Part shown: in pieces, positions 1-7,557 of the stretch
How positions within the stretch are numbered: the stretch's first letter is position 1
Layout of the letters: every line of letters starts with the position of its first letter
Assembly (NCBI GenBank): GCA_045538735.1
Contig: JAZSRY010000037.1
Location: 1-35,564 of the forward strand
DNA length: 35,564 bases
Direction: 5' to 3'
From: SIG459 sp045538735
Lineage (GTDB): Bacteria > Bacillota > Clostridia > Oscillospirales > Oscillospiraceae
Position numbers and translations under genes: made by a program
The notes under the pieces: model-generated
The model's input: the letters and a program-made list of their open reading frames with translations, nothing else
The model's database searches: none
Told to the model about the DNA's origin: nothing

Positions 1-128
1 TGCGGCTTTTTTGCTTTTCGGGGGGGAGGAGGCGCAGGCGGGCCGGCCACGGGCTCGCGCCCTACGGGGGAAAACGGAAGTCTCGTAGGGCGCGATGACC
101 TCAGCGCACCGCCAAGCATAACAAGGAA

Positions 129-184
129 CAATCCCTCCGCCTCGCTTTGCTCGGCACCTCCCTTTACACAAGGGAGGCTTTAAA
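129..184 (+). repeat. Double-hairpin repeat unit A, copy 1
   Basis: The unit starts CAATCCCTCCG, carries a small imperfect first hairpin, then the palindrome CCTCCCTT-tacac-AAGGGAGG followed by CTTTAAA. The same layout recurs throughout the window, with the first hairpin varying between copies. It encodes nothing. Confidence 0.85.
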
Positions 185-289
185 GGTGCGCCGTAAAATA
201 GTACGAGGGAAAATCCCCGTGGTGCCTCGTCCCGTTTTCGCCGCGGTCAAAACCGTTCCCTACGGGAGGTGTATTATCGCAAACTTGCC

Positions 290-315
290 GTAGGGGCGGA
301 CCGATGTGTCCGCCC
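290..315 (+). repeat. GTAGGG hairpin module (GGCGGACC core)
   Basis: GTAGGGGCGGACC is followed by GATGT and GTCCGCCC, giving a short hairpin. The same module occurs at 12181-12207 (+), and reversed at about 7796-7822, 24731-24757 and 28750-28777. Confidence 0.85.
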
Positions 316-319
316 GAAA

Positions 320-377
320 AAAGCCTCCCTTGTTAAAGGGAGGTGGATTTTGCCGCAGGCAAAAGACGGAGGGATTG
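320..377 (-). repeat. Double-hairpin repeat unit A, copy 2 (reversed)
   Basis: Read on the minus strand this is CAATCCCTCCG, a first hairpin built from TTTTGCC and GGCAAAA, then CCTCCCTTTAACAAGGGAGG. The first-hairpin sequence differs from copy 1 but is still self-complementary. Confidence 0.85.
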
Positions 378-426
378 TCTCCGACGGCCATATTCTTTTT
401 GTGTGGCCGAAAAGAATATGCACACC

Positions 427-530
427 CAACGACTTCCCTCCTCGCGGCAAAGCCGCTGCGGTCGGAGGCTAAAAATGTGCCCCCGGCACATTTTCTTAAC
501 GCCTCGACAAGGGAGGCTTTTAAGGCGCGC
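427..530 (+). repeat. Repeat module with CTCGCGGC and CCCCCGGCACATTTT hairpins
   Basis: This stretch runs CTTCCCTCCTCGCGGCAAAG, GCCGCTGCGGTCGGAGGC, an AAAATGTGCC...GGCACATTTT hairpin, and ends ACAAGGGAGGCTTTTAAGGC. A close copy is at 12061-12160, and the first half recurs at 29074-29112. In the first two places it follows the CATATTCTTTTTG palindrome of the composite element, so the modules travel in a preferred order. Confidence 0.75.
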
Positions 531-561
531 CCAGTGGTCTCGCCCTACGAATGGGGGGGGC

Positions 562-793
562 ATAACGAGGGAAAATCCCGGTGCTGCCGAACAGGCAGCT
601 CTATGCAGCAGCGTCCCGAGCGGCATACGAGGTAAGCACACCAAGGTTTAGGCTCCCATTATGTGGCACAATATGTTTCCCGTCTCCGCACTTGGGGAGT
701 TTCCAAAGAGGGGCTTTTCTGTGCCCCTCTTTGGCCTGTTTTTCTTTCCATATTCTTTTTGCTGGCACAAAAAGAATATGGCCGTCGGAGACA
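562..793 (+). repeat. Composite structured repeat, copy I
   Basis: This copy carries three hairpins in the order shared by all copies. The first is GCTGCC-gaaca-GGCAGC near 583-599. The second is CCAAAGAGGGGC (703-714) with GCCCCTCTTTGG (723-734). The third is CATATTCTTTTTG (749-761) with CAAAAAGAATATG (768-780). It ends GGCCGTCGGAGACAA and abuts a unit A. No open frame is conserved between copies. Confidence 0.85.
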
Positions 794-794
794 A

Positions 795-852
795 CAACCC
801 CTCCGCCTCACATTCGTTCGGCACCTCCCTTTACACAAGGGAGGCTTTAAAA
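795..852 (+). repeat. Double-hairpin repeat unit A, copy 3
   Basis: This unit directly follows composite copy I. It has the CCTCCCTT-tacac-AAGGGAGG palindrome and the CTTTAAA tail, with a first hairpin that differs from other copies. Confidence 0.8.
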
Positions 853-903
853 TGCGCTCCCTTAACCGCAAGGGGAATTTCTCCACAAAATCGGGTCTTG
901 GTG

Positions 904-932
904 TTGATATAAATATAAAATAATGTTATACT
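904..932 (+). promoter_or_regulatory. Promoter of recJ (sigma-A type)
   Basis: TTGATA at 904-909, a 17-base spacer and TATACT at 927-932, with TG one base before the -10 (extended -10). It lies just after the repeat mosaic and 31 bases before the recJ start. An AAGGAAA ribosome-binding site follows. Confidence 0.75.
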
Positions 933-963
933 AACTGGATAATAAACATAAGGAAACCAAGGT

Positions 964-2955
964 ATGAGCTATACTGACTGGAAAATTCCATATAAGCCCA
1001 CTTATGTGCCTCAGGAGCTGCTTGAGGCAGGCTACAGCGCCCTTCTTGCCGCGGTGCTGAATGTCCGCGGTCTGGGGGACGGCGAGGCCGCCCGCGCCTT
1101 CCTTGAGTGCGACGATGCCCTTCTGGGCAACCCCCTCCTGATGACAGATATGCCTCAGGCCGTTATGCGCATCACAAGAGCCATTGCCCTTGGGGAGACC
1201 GTTGCGGTTTACGGCGACTATGACGTGGACGGTATCACCTCCACCTGCATGATGACGGACTATCTCCGCAGAAAGGGTCTGCAGTGCGAATACTACATAC
1301 CCGACCGCATGGAGGAGGGCTACGGCATCAACACCGCCGCCATCGAATCCCTCCGCGATAAGGGCGTGAGCCTCATCATCACTGTCGACTGCGGCGTTAC
1401 CACCGTTGAGGAGGCCGCTTTCGCAGCAAGCCTCGGGATAGACATGATAGTCACCGACCACCACGAATGCCGGGAGGAGCTGCCCGACGTCATCGCCGTT
1501 GTTGACCCCAAGCGCCCCGACTGCAACTACCCCAGCCGCGACCTTGCAGGCGTGGGAGTGGCTTTCAAGCTTCTCTGCGCTCTGGAGGGCAACCCTGCCC
1601 CCATCCTTGAAGCTTACTCCGACCTTGTTGCCGTTGGCACCATTGCGGACGTTATGCCTCTTGTGGGCGAAAACCGCTACATCATCAAGCACGGTCTGCG
1701 CAAGCTTATGACCTCTCCCCGTCCCGGTCTCCGCGCCCTTATCGAGGAAGCGGGTCTGGGCGATAAGCGCATAACCGCCACCAATATAGGCTTCACCCTG
1801 GCTCCCAGACTCAACGCCTCCGGCCGTCTGGGTCAGGCAAGTATGGCAGCAGAGCTGCTTTTGACCGATTCACCCCGCACCGCCGCCTCACGGGCAGCCG
1901 ACCTCTGCCAGCTCAATCGTGACAGACAGATGCTGGAGACGGATATATGGAAGCAGGCTCAGGATATGATTGGGGACGCCCGTCCCGACAGACCCATTGT
2001 TCTCTCCTGCGAGACCTGGCATCAGGGCGTTATCGGAATCGCCGCAAGCCGCCTCACGGAGGCTTACAACGTGCCTGCCATTATGATTTGCCTTGACGGA
2101 AACAAGGGCAGGGGCTCCTGCCGCAGCTGCGGAGGCTTCAACCTTTTCGAGGCTCTCTCCGCCTGCAGCGAATATCTTGAGGGCTTCGGCGGCCACGCTC
2201 TGGCCGCAGGTCTCACCATCACCCGCGAAAACATCCCCGCCTTCACCGAGGCAATAGGCCAATACTATCTGGCAAATCCCGGTCAGGGGGAAAAGAGTCT
2301 CGATATCGATCTTTGCGCCGACTCCCCCGAGCTCCTCACCATGGACTGCGTTGAGGATCTTGAGCTTATGGAGCCCTGCGGCACAGGCAACGCCAGACCC
2401 ACACTCTGCATGACGAGAGCCTATCTCAGCTCCATGAGTCCCATCGGAGGAGGCCGCCACCTGCGTCTGCTTGTGGAAAAATTCGGCCACAGCTACGAAT
2501 GCGTCTTTTTCTCCCGCACCGCCGCCGAGCTTGGCGTACAGGTGGGCAGCTGGGTGGACATCGCATTCTTCCCCCAGATAAACGAATTCCGCTCCCGCCG
2601 CAGCGTTCAGCTGCTTCTCAGCGACCTGCGCCCCCATCACAGCGGTCTTTCGGACTCTATTCTTGAGGGCAAATTCCCCGTCTGCCCCGAAACCGCCGCC
2701 CCCTCCCGCGATGACCTTGGTCAGCTCTGGCGCAGCATTATCCATTGGGGAAGCAGACTTACCATGAACAAAACCGCCCTCTTCGAGCGCCTCGCCCCCT
2801 CCATGTGGGACAGCCGCATTGCCATCGGCCTGAAGGTTTTCGAAGAGCTTGGTCTTATCTCCCTGAGCTTTGACGGGGAGAATATATCCATAAGCTGCCT
2901 GCCCGACTGCGGCAAGGTGAAGCTTGAGGATTCCGCAATTCTCGCGCAGCTTTAA
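964..2955 (+). CDS. recJ: Single-stranded-DNA-specific exonuclease RecJ
   Basis: This is a 5'-3' single-strand exonuclease used in recombination and base-excision or mismatch repair. The 663 residues carry the DHH phosphoesterase signatures: YGDYDVDG at 83-90, VDCG at 141-144 and TDHHE at 164-168, which supply the metal-binding aspartates and histidines. PRLNASGRLG follows near 281-290. The DHHA1 half has GRGSCRS near 372-378 and GFGGHALAAG at 397-406. The C-terminal part (about 440-663) would hold the OB-fold and a Firmicutes-type extension, making it longer than E. coli RecJ. The ATG at 964 follows AAGGAAACC and matches the family's N-terminus. The gene stands alone, with its own promoter upstream and repeats on both sides. 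Confidence 0.95.
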   Translation: MSYTDWKIPYKPTYVPQELLEAGYSALLAAVLNVRGLGDGEAARAFLECDDALLGNPLLMTDMPQAVMRITRAIALGETVAVYGDYDVDGITSTCMMTDYLRRKGLQCEYYIPDRMEEGYGINTAAIESLRDKGVSLIITVDCGVTTVEEAAFAASLGIDMIVTDHHECREELPDVIAVVDPKRPDCNYPSRDLAGVGVAFKLLCALEGNPAPILEAYSDLVAVGTIADVMPLVGENRYIIKHGLRKLMTSPRPGLRALIEEAGLGDKRITATNIGFTLAPRLNASGRLGQASMAAELLLTDSPRTAASRAADLCQLNRDRQMLETDIWKQAQDMIGDARPDRPIVLSCETWHQGVIGIAASRLTEAYNVPAIMICLDGNKGRGSCRSCGGFNLFEALSACSEYLEGFGGHALAAGLTITRENIPAFTEAIGQYYLANPGQGEKSLDIDLCADSPELLTMDCVEDLELMEPCGTGNARPTLCMTRAYLSSMSPIGGGRHLRLLVEKFGHSYECVFFSRTAAELGVQVGSWVDIAFFPQINEFRSRRSVQLLLSDLRPHHSGLSDSILEGKFPVCPETAAPSRDDLGQLWRSIIHWGSRLTMNKTALFERLAPSMWDSRIAIGLKVFEELGLISLSFDGENISISCLPDCGKVKLEDSAILAQL

Positions 2956-2961
2956 TAATCG

Positions 2962-3126
2962 CAATCCCTCCGCCCCTTCGGGGCGGCGGCGCGCTGAGGT
3001 CATCGCGCCCTACGGGTTAGGCCCTTGCTGCGGTGTAGGGAACGGTCTTGACCGTTCCGAATAAAAGCACCTCATCCGTCATTTGCTTCGCAAATGCCAC
3101 CTTCCCCTCGAGGGGAAGGCTTTAAA
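2962..3126. repeat. Repeat modules between recJ and rel
   Basis: A left half of unit A (CAATCCCTCCG with a CCCCTTCGGGG hairpin, 2962-2984) runs into a reversed GTAGGG module (GCGCGCTGAGGTCATCGCGC, about 2990-3014). Next comes a GTAGGG module with an AACGGT-cttg-ACCGTT core (3034-3058). Last is a unit A variant whose inner palindrome is CTTCCCCTCGAGGGGAAG and whose first hairpin is CATTTG-cttcg-CAAATG (3070-3126). Confidence 0.8.
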
Positions 3127-3164
3127 GTACTGTATATAACCGGCAAAACAAAAGGAGTCTTTCT

Positions 3165-5387
3165 ATGCCTTATGAATTCGACGCCGCTGTTGAACAGTGT
3201 TTTCAGCAGCTTAAAAACAGAATAGACGAGGCCGGCATGACCGTTGACCACGGCCGCATCCGCGCAGCCTTTGAGCTGGCGGCAGGCAGCCATGTGGGTC
3301 AGAAGCGCAAGGATGGCTCTCCTTACATCACTCACCCTATCGCCGCCGCCATCATCGTGGTGGATATGGGTCTTGATGAGGACTCCATCGTTTCCGCGCT
3401 CCTCCACGATGTTGTTGAGGACACCTCCGTTTCCTGCGAGGAGGTCTCCCGCCTTTTCGGCAGGGGAGTTGCGGAGATAGTTGACGGCGTCACCAAGCTG
3501 ACGCGAGTCAATTTCTCCAACAAGGAAGACGAGCAGATGGAGAATATGCGCAAGATGCTGATGGCCATGAGCCGCGACATCCGCGTTATCCTTATCAAGC
3601 TGGCCGACCGTCTCCACAACATGCGCACCATGGAATACCAGTCTCCCGAAAAGCAGAAGAGCAAGTCCATGGAGACCATGCAGATTTATGCTCCCATAGC
3701 CCACAGACTGGGCATGCAGGCGGTTAAGTGGGAGCTTGAGGACCTTTCTCTCCTCTATCTTGACCCCGCCGCCTACAAGGCCATTATGGCCACCATTGAT
3801 AACCGCCGCCCCGTGCTGGAAAAATTCATGCAGGACATGTGCGACAAAATCACCGCCCGACTGCGGGAATGGGGCATCGAGAGCAGCATCAACTACCGCC
3901 TCAAGCATGTCCACAGCATCTATCGAAAGATGTATACCCAGAAGCTGGAGCTCAAGGAGATTTTCGACCTTTGCGCCCTTCGCGTCATCGTCAACGATCT
4001 GGGCGAATGCTATAACGTCCTCGGTCAGATCCACGATATGTTCAAGCCCATCCCCGGACGCTTCAAGGACTATGTTTCCACCCCCAAGCCCAACGGCTAC
4101 CAGAGCGTCCACACCACCGTTATAGGCAACGAGGGCATCCCCTTCGAGGTGCAGATACGCACCTGGGATATGCATCGCGCCGCGGAATACGGCGTTGCCG
4201 CCCACTGGAAGTATAAATCCGGCAACAGCGGAGTCAAGGAGGGCGACGAGGAGAAGTTTGCATGGGTGCGCCGCCTTCTGGAAAACCAGCAATCCAGTGA
4301 AGCCAGCGACTTTTTCACCGAGCTGCAGATCGATATGTTCGCCGACGAGGTTTTCGTTTTCTCACCGAAAGGCGACGTTATCAACCTTCCCGCCAAGGCA
4401 ACTCCCATAGATTTTGCCTATAACATCCATTCCGCCGTAGGCAACCGCATGGTGGGTGCCAAGGTCAACGGACGAATCGTCCCCTTTGACCACAAGCTCC
4501 AGAACGGCGATATTGTTGAAATCCTCACCTCCAAGGCTTCCTCCGGACCCAGCCGCGACTGGCTGAACATCGCCCGCTCCGGCTCTGCCCGCACCAAGAT
4601 AAAGCAGTGGTTCAAGAAAGAGCGCAGGGAAGAGAATATTGTCCGCGGAAAGGAAATGTTCGACGCGGAAATGCGCCGCAACGGCATCACCCTCGCCGAG
4701 GTCAATGAAGCGGATGTGGTTGCTCCCCTTCTGAAAAAGCTCTCCTTTGCCTCCATCGAGGATCTCTATGCTGCCATAGGCTACGGCGGCGTTACCGCCA
4801 CCAAGACCGTCAACCGCATACGCGACGACTATATAAGAGCCCAGAAAGCCAGCGAAAGCAAGTCCGCCATCGATAAGCTCAACGATGCTGCGGAGCGACG
4901 CAATAAAAATTCCAAACCCCAAAAGGCCATTCAGGGCATCATCGTGGCAGGTATTGATAACTGCCTCGTGAAGTTTGCACGCTGCTGCACCCCCGTCCCC
5001 GGGGACGATATCGTGGGCTTCATCACCAGAGGCTACGGCGTCAGCATCCACCGCAGCGACTGCAAAAACCATATTTCCGACCGTCTTAACCCCAATTCCG
5101 AGATAGGACGCTGGATAGATGTAAGCTGGGCAGATGATATTTCCGAAAGCTATATTACCAGCCTTCAGATTGCCGCCCACGACCGCAGCGGTCTCCTTAT
5201 GGACCTTGCCACCGCTCTCAACTCCCTCAATGCCAAGGTGCGCTCCCTCAATGCCCGCGATCTGGGCGACGGTATGGCCAGCGCCAACCTGACCGTGGAG
5301 GTAAGAGACCTCACGGAGCTGAAAGCGATAATCAACCGCCTGAGCGCCGTAAGAAGCGTCACGGGCGTTACAAGAAGCAACAACTGA
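3165..5387 (+). CDS. rel: Bifunctional (p)ppGpp synthetase/hydrolase (Rel)
   Basis: The enzyme makes and degrades (p)ppGpp and sets the stringent response on the ribosome. The 740 residues show all expected parts. The N-terminal HD hydrolase has H57, the H81-D82 pair and ADRLHNMRT near 147-155, so hydrolysis should be active. The synthetase domain has LKHVHSIYRKM (about 246-256), YVSTPKPNGYQSVH (303-316) and EVQIRT (328-333). The TGS domain spans about 395-456. A Cys/His-containing domain includes FARCCTPVPGDD near 605-620, and a C-terminal ACT domain covers about 665-740. The ATG follows AAAGGAGT at good spacing. It heads a four-gene operon with dtd only 16 bases downstream, a pairing common in Firmicutes. 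Confidence 0.96.
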   Translation: MPYEFDAAVEQCFQQLKNRIDEAGMTVDHGRIRAAFELAAGSHVGQKRKDGSPYITHPIAAAIIVVDMGLDEDSIVSALLHDVVEDTSVSCEEVSRLFGRGVAEIVDGVTKLTRVNFSNKEDEQMENMRKMLMAMSRDIRVILIKLADRLHNMRTMEYQSPEKQKSKSMETMQIYAPIAHRLGMQAVKWELEDLSLLYLDPAAYKAIMATIDNRRPVLEKFMQDMCDKITARLREWGIESSINYRLKHVHSIYRKMYTQKLELKEIFDLCALRVIVNDLGECYNVLGQIHDMFKPIPGRFKDYVSTPKPNGYQSVHTTVIGNEGIPFEVQIRTWDMHRAAEYGVAAHWKYKSGNSGVKEGDEEKFAWVRRLLENQQSSEASDFFTELQIDMFADEVFVFSPKGDVINLPAKATPIDFAYNIHSAVGNRMVGAKVNGRIVPFDHKLQNGDIVEILTSKASSGPSRDWLNIARSGSARTKIKQWFKKERREENIVRGKEMFDAEMRRNGITLAEVNEADVVAPLLKKLSFASIEDLYAAIGYGGVTATKTVNRIRDDYIRAQKASESKSAIDKLNDAAERRNKNSKPQKAIQGIIVAGIDNCLVKFARCCTPVPGDDIVGFITRGYGVSIHRSDCKNHISDRLNPNSEIGRWIDVSWADDISESYITSLQIAAHDRSGLLMDLATALNSLNAKVRSLNARDLGDGMASANLTVEVRDLTELKAIINRLSAVRSVTGVTRSNN

Positions 5388-5403
5388 AAGGATTCTTAAA
5401 ATT

Positions 5404-5856
5404 ATGCGTGCTGTTCTCACCCGCGTTGACTCCGCCTCCGTCACCATTGACGGAAAAGTCAACGGCGCAATAGGAAAGGGTTTTCTTGTTCTTCTGGGTG
5501 TCCACGTGGACGATACCGAGGCGGAAGCAAAGAAAATTGCCGATAAAATCTGCGGTCTTCGCATTTTTGAAGACGAGGCAGGAAAAATGAATGTGAACCC
5601 CACCGACGCAGGTGCGGAGATTCTGATAATCAGCCAGTTCACCCTCTTCGCCGACTGCCGCTCCCGCCGCCCCGGCTTCACCGAGGCTGCAAGACCCGAA
5701 AAGGCCATCCCCCTCTATGAAATGGTCATTGAGCTCTGCCGCGAAAGAGGCTTCAAGGTTGAGACCGGTATATTCGGCGCCGAAATGAAAGTTGAATCCG
5801 TAAATGACGGCCCCGTAACAATTTTGTTTGACACCGCGGGCAAATACGGCATCTGA
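5404..5856 (+). CDS. dtd: D-aminoacyl-tRNA deacylase
   Basis: It hydrolyses D-amino acids (and glycine mischarged on tRNA-Ala) from tRNA, a proofreading step in translation. At 150 residues it has the usual full length. The two defining motifs are present: SQFTLFADC at 77-85 and NDGPVTI at 134-140, which contains the Gly-cisPro dipeptide that rejects L-amino acids. The start is preceded by GAAAGGAT and lies 16 bases after rel. Only 14 bases separate it from the next gene, so the four genes are almost certainly co-transcribed. Confidence 0.95.
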   Translation: MRAVLTRVDSASVTIDGKVNGAIGKGFLVLLGVHVDDTEAEAKKIADKICGLRIFEDEAGKMNVNPTDAGAEILIISQFTLFADCRSRRPGFTEAARPEKAIPLYEMVIELCRERGFKVETGIFGAEMKVESVNDGPVTILFDTAGKYGI

Positions 5857-5870
5857 AAGGAGATTTATCT

Positions 5871-6500
5871 ATGCTTATCAAAACTCTGGAAGTGGGTCCC
5901 ATCGAGACTAACTGCTACATCGTTTCCGACGAAAAGAGCCTGCACTGCGCCGTTATCGACCCCGGCGCCGATGCCGTTATTATCCTTGACTATCTGGAGA
6001 GCAACCGCCTTGTCTGCGACTGCATACTCCTGACCCATGCCCATTTTGACCATGTGGGCGCTGTTGAAGAGCTCATGGAGGAGACCGGCGCCCCCCTTTA
6101 TATCTCTCAGAAGGACTGCGGCGTCCCCATCGGAAGCTGGGGCGATGTTTACACCGCTCCCGAAGGCACTAAGTTCTATAAAGAAGGCGATATCGTCTCC
6201 GTTGCAGATATCTATTTTGCCGTTATCGAGACCCCGGGTCATACCCCCGGCTCCGTCACACTGATGTGCACTCAGGAGGGGGAGGAGGAAAAGGTTCTCT
6301 TCACCGGCGATACCCTCTTCCGCGACAGCTGCGGACGCACCGACTTCGCCTCCAGCAGCACCGAGCAGATGCTCGCTTCTCTCCGCCGTCTTGCGGATCT
6401 GCCCGATGATTACGAGGTATACCCCGGTCATATGTTCACCACCACTATGGACAGAGAGCGCCGCTGCAATTATTTTATCCAGATGGCCAAGCGCGGCTGA
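5871..6500 (+). CDS. Metallo-beta-lactamase-fold hydrolase, GloB/YqgX-like
   Basis: A 209-residue soluble hydrolase of the glyoxalase II-like branch. The zinc-binding signature THAHFDHVG is at 55-63, further metal ligands appear in TPGHTPGS (about 122-129) and FTGDTLF (about 144-150), and the last histidine is in VYPGHM near 187-192. Small clostridial proteins of this kind are annotated as hydroxyacylglutathione hydrolases, but they lack the long C-terminal substrate domain of true GloB, so the substrate is unknown. AAAGGAGAT precedes the ATG, 14 bases after dtd. The rel-dtd-MBL linkage suggests a housekeeping role. Confidence 0.88.
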   Translation: MLIKTLEVGPIETNCYIVSDEKSLHCAVIDPGADAVIILDYLESNRLVCDCILLTHAHFDHVGAVEELMEETGAPLYISQKDCGVPIGSWGDVYTAPEGTKFYKEGDIVSVADIYFAVIETPGHTPGSVTLMCTQEGEEEKVLFTGDTLFRDSCGRTDFASSSTEQMLASLRRLADLPDDYEVYPGHMFTTTMDRERRCNYFIQMAKRG

Positions 6501-6517
6501 AAAGGAGATATTATCTT

Positions 6518-6940
6518 ATGAAAACAACCGTGAAGCGCACCGCCTTTTACCATTATCCCGTTGAGCTTGTCTGGCGCGGCATCGGCGTGGGCAGCGAGGG
6601 AAAAACCGTTGACCCCCTCAACGAGGAGCAGTATGAAAATTATGAGCCCGAGCGCGGCACCGTGTTCACCCGCGCCCTTGAGGTGAAGCAGAATGAGGTT
6701 TTCTCCTTCCAGATGAAAACCTGGCTGTTTTATTCCGATTGGCGCATAGAGCTCACCCCCGTGGGTCCCTGCGAAACCAAGGTAAGATTTATCAATACCG
6801 TCAGATATCGCTCCTTCCAGGGCTTAATTTATTCCGGCTTCGGTGCTCTCGCCCGCAACGAGGTGAAGCAGTTTGCCAAGCAGCTGGGGCAGAAGGTTGA
6901 GGCCGATTTCCAGAAAAACCGTCCCTCACGGGAAGATTGA
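6518..6940 (+). CDS. Small SRPBCC/START-like domain protein (predicted)
   Basis: 140 residues, no signal peptide and no membrane segment. The N-terminal pattern HYPVELVWRGIG resembles the first strand and helix of SRPBCC (polyketide cyclase/START-like) proteins. It is followed by alternating beta-strand-like segments (FSFQMKTWLFYSDWRIEL, TKVRFINTVRYRS) and a long C-terminal helix rich in K, Q and E, as in that fold. I assign the fold by appearance only; the ligand or function is unknown. The ATG follows AAAGGAGAT, 17 bases after the hydrolase. It is the last gene of the operon, with a terminator just past its stop. Confidence 0.7.
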   Translation: MKTTVKRTAFYHYPVELVWRGIGVGSEGKTVDPLNEEQYENYEPERGTVFTRALEVKQNEVFSFQMKTWLFYSDWRIELTPVGPCETKVRFINTVRYRSFQGLIYSGFGALARNEVKQFAKQLGQKVEADFQKNRPSRED

Positions 6941-6946
6941 GGATAA

Positions 6947-6978
6947 AAAACCGCCGTTATTTAATGCGGCGGTTTTGC
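6947..6978 (+). terminator. Rho-independent terminator of the rel operon
   Basis: AAAACCGCCG (6947-6956) pairs with CGGCGGTTTT (6967-6976) across a 10-base loop and is followed by a T-rich run. It starts 7 bases after the stop codon of the last operon gene. Confidence 0.88.
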
Positions 6979-7022
6979 TTTTGCGGCGCAGGCTGATTCA
7001 GCTTTAAAGGCGGGGTGTGGAC

Positions 7023-7130
7023 AAAGCCTCCCTTGCAAAGGGAGGTGTCCCGAAGGGGCGGAGGGATTGAAAAGACAATCCCCCAGTCACGCATTACGCG
7101 TGACAGCCCCCTTTACAAGGGGGCCTTAAA
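7023..7130. repeat. Head-to-head doublet of unit A (REPIN-like)
   Basis: A minus-oriented unit (CCTCCCTTGCAAAGGGAGG, first hairpin TCCCGAAGGGG, ending GGATTG) is joined by AAAAGA to a plus-oriented unit beginning CAATCCCCCAGTC. That unit has the hairpin GTCACGC...GCGTGAC and the palindrome CCCCCTTTACAAGGGGG. The junction GGATTG-aaaaga-CAATCC is itself palindromic at its ends. A second doublet of the same layout is at 11788-11902. Confidence 0.85.
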
Positions 7131-7301
7131 CCAACACCCCGACAAGGGAGGCTTTAAAGGCGCGCCCTACGATGGGTGCGGAAACGGCGGCGGGCCGGCC
7201 GGGTGTCCGGCCCCTACAAGGTTTTTCAACCAATTTCGTAGGGGTCGGCGCCCCCGACGACCCGAAACATCAATCCCTCATACTTTTGCGCCTTTATATG
7301 T

Positions 7302-7557
7302 CTCCGACGGCCATATTCTTTTTGTGCCAGCAAAAAGAATATGGAAAGAAAAACAGGCCAAAGAGGGGCGCAGAAAGCCCCTCTTTGGAAACACCCCAAA
7401 TGCGGAGGCAGTAAAGACATTGTGCCACATAATGGGAACCTAAACCTTAGTGTGCATGCCTCGATTTCCGCTTGGCCGCTGCTGCCTCGAGGCGCCTGTT
7501 CGGCGCCACGGGGATTGTACCTCGTTATGTTTGGCGGCGCGCTGAGGTCATCGCGGT
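7302..7557 (-). repeat. Composite structured repeat, copy II (reversed)
   Basis: Read on minus it begins with the GATGACCTCAGCGCGCC module (7531-7554). The hairpin GGCGCC-gaaca-GGCGCC follows, then GCCCCTCTTTGG paired with CCAAAGAGGGGC (7377-7388 and 7358-7369 on plus). The copy ends with the CATATTCTTTTTG palindrome (7312-7324 with 7331-7343) and GTCGGAGACA. It is nearly identical to copy IV. Confidence 0.88.

Larger units (their letters stand above)
1..903. other. Intergenic repeat mosaic upstream of recJ
   Basis: About 900 bases with no credible gene; the short open frames in it read through repeat modules found elsewhere in the window. In order I see: a T-rich run at the very start that could be the tail of a terminator; a GTAGGG-headed hairpin module (about 83-112); a double-hairpin unit on plus (129-184); a reversed GTAGGG-type hairpin (about 240-265); a GTAGGGGCGGACC module (290-315); a double-hairpin unit on minus (320-377); a fragment of the composite element (380-420); a TCCCTCCTCGCGGC module (about 430-530); a composite copy (562-790); and another double-hairpin unit on plus (795-852). 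Confidence 0.8.

Noticed and set aside
269..923. Several overlapping open frames of 60-110 codons upstream of recJ
   Set aside because: They translate repeat modules that recur elsewhere in other frames and orientations, have no ribosome-binding sites, and give arginine-, serine- or proline-rich products.
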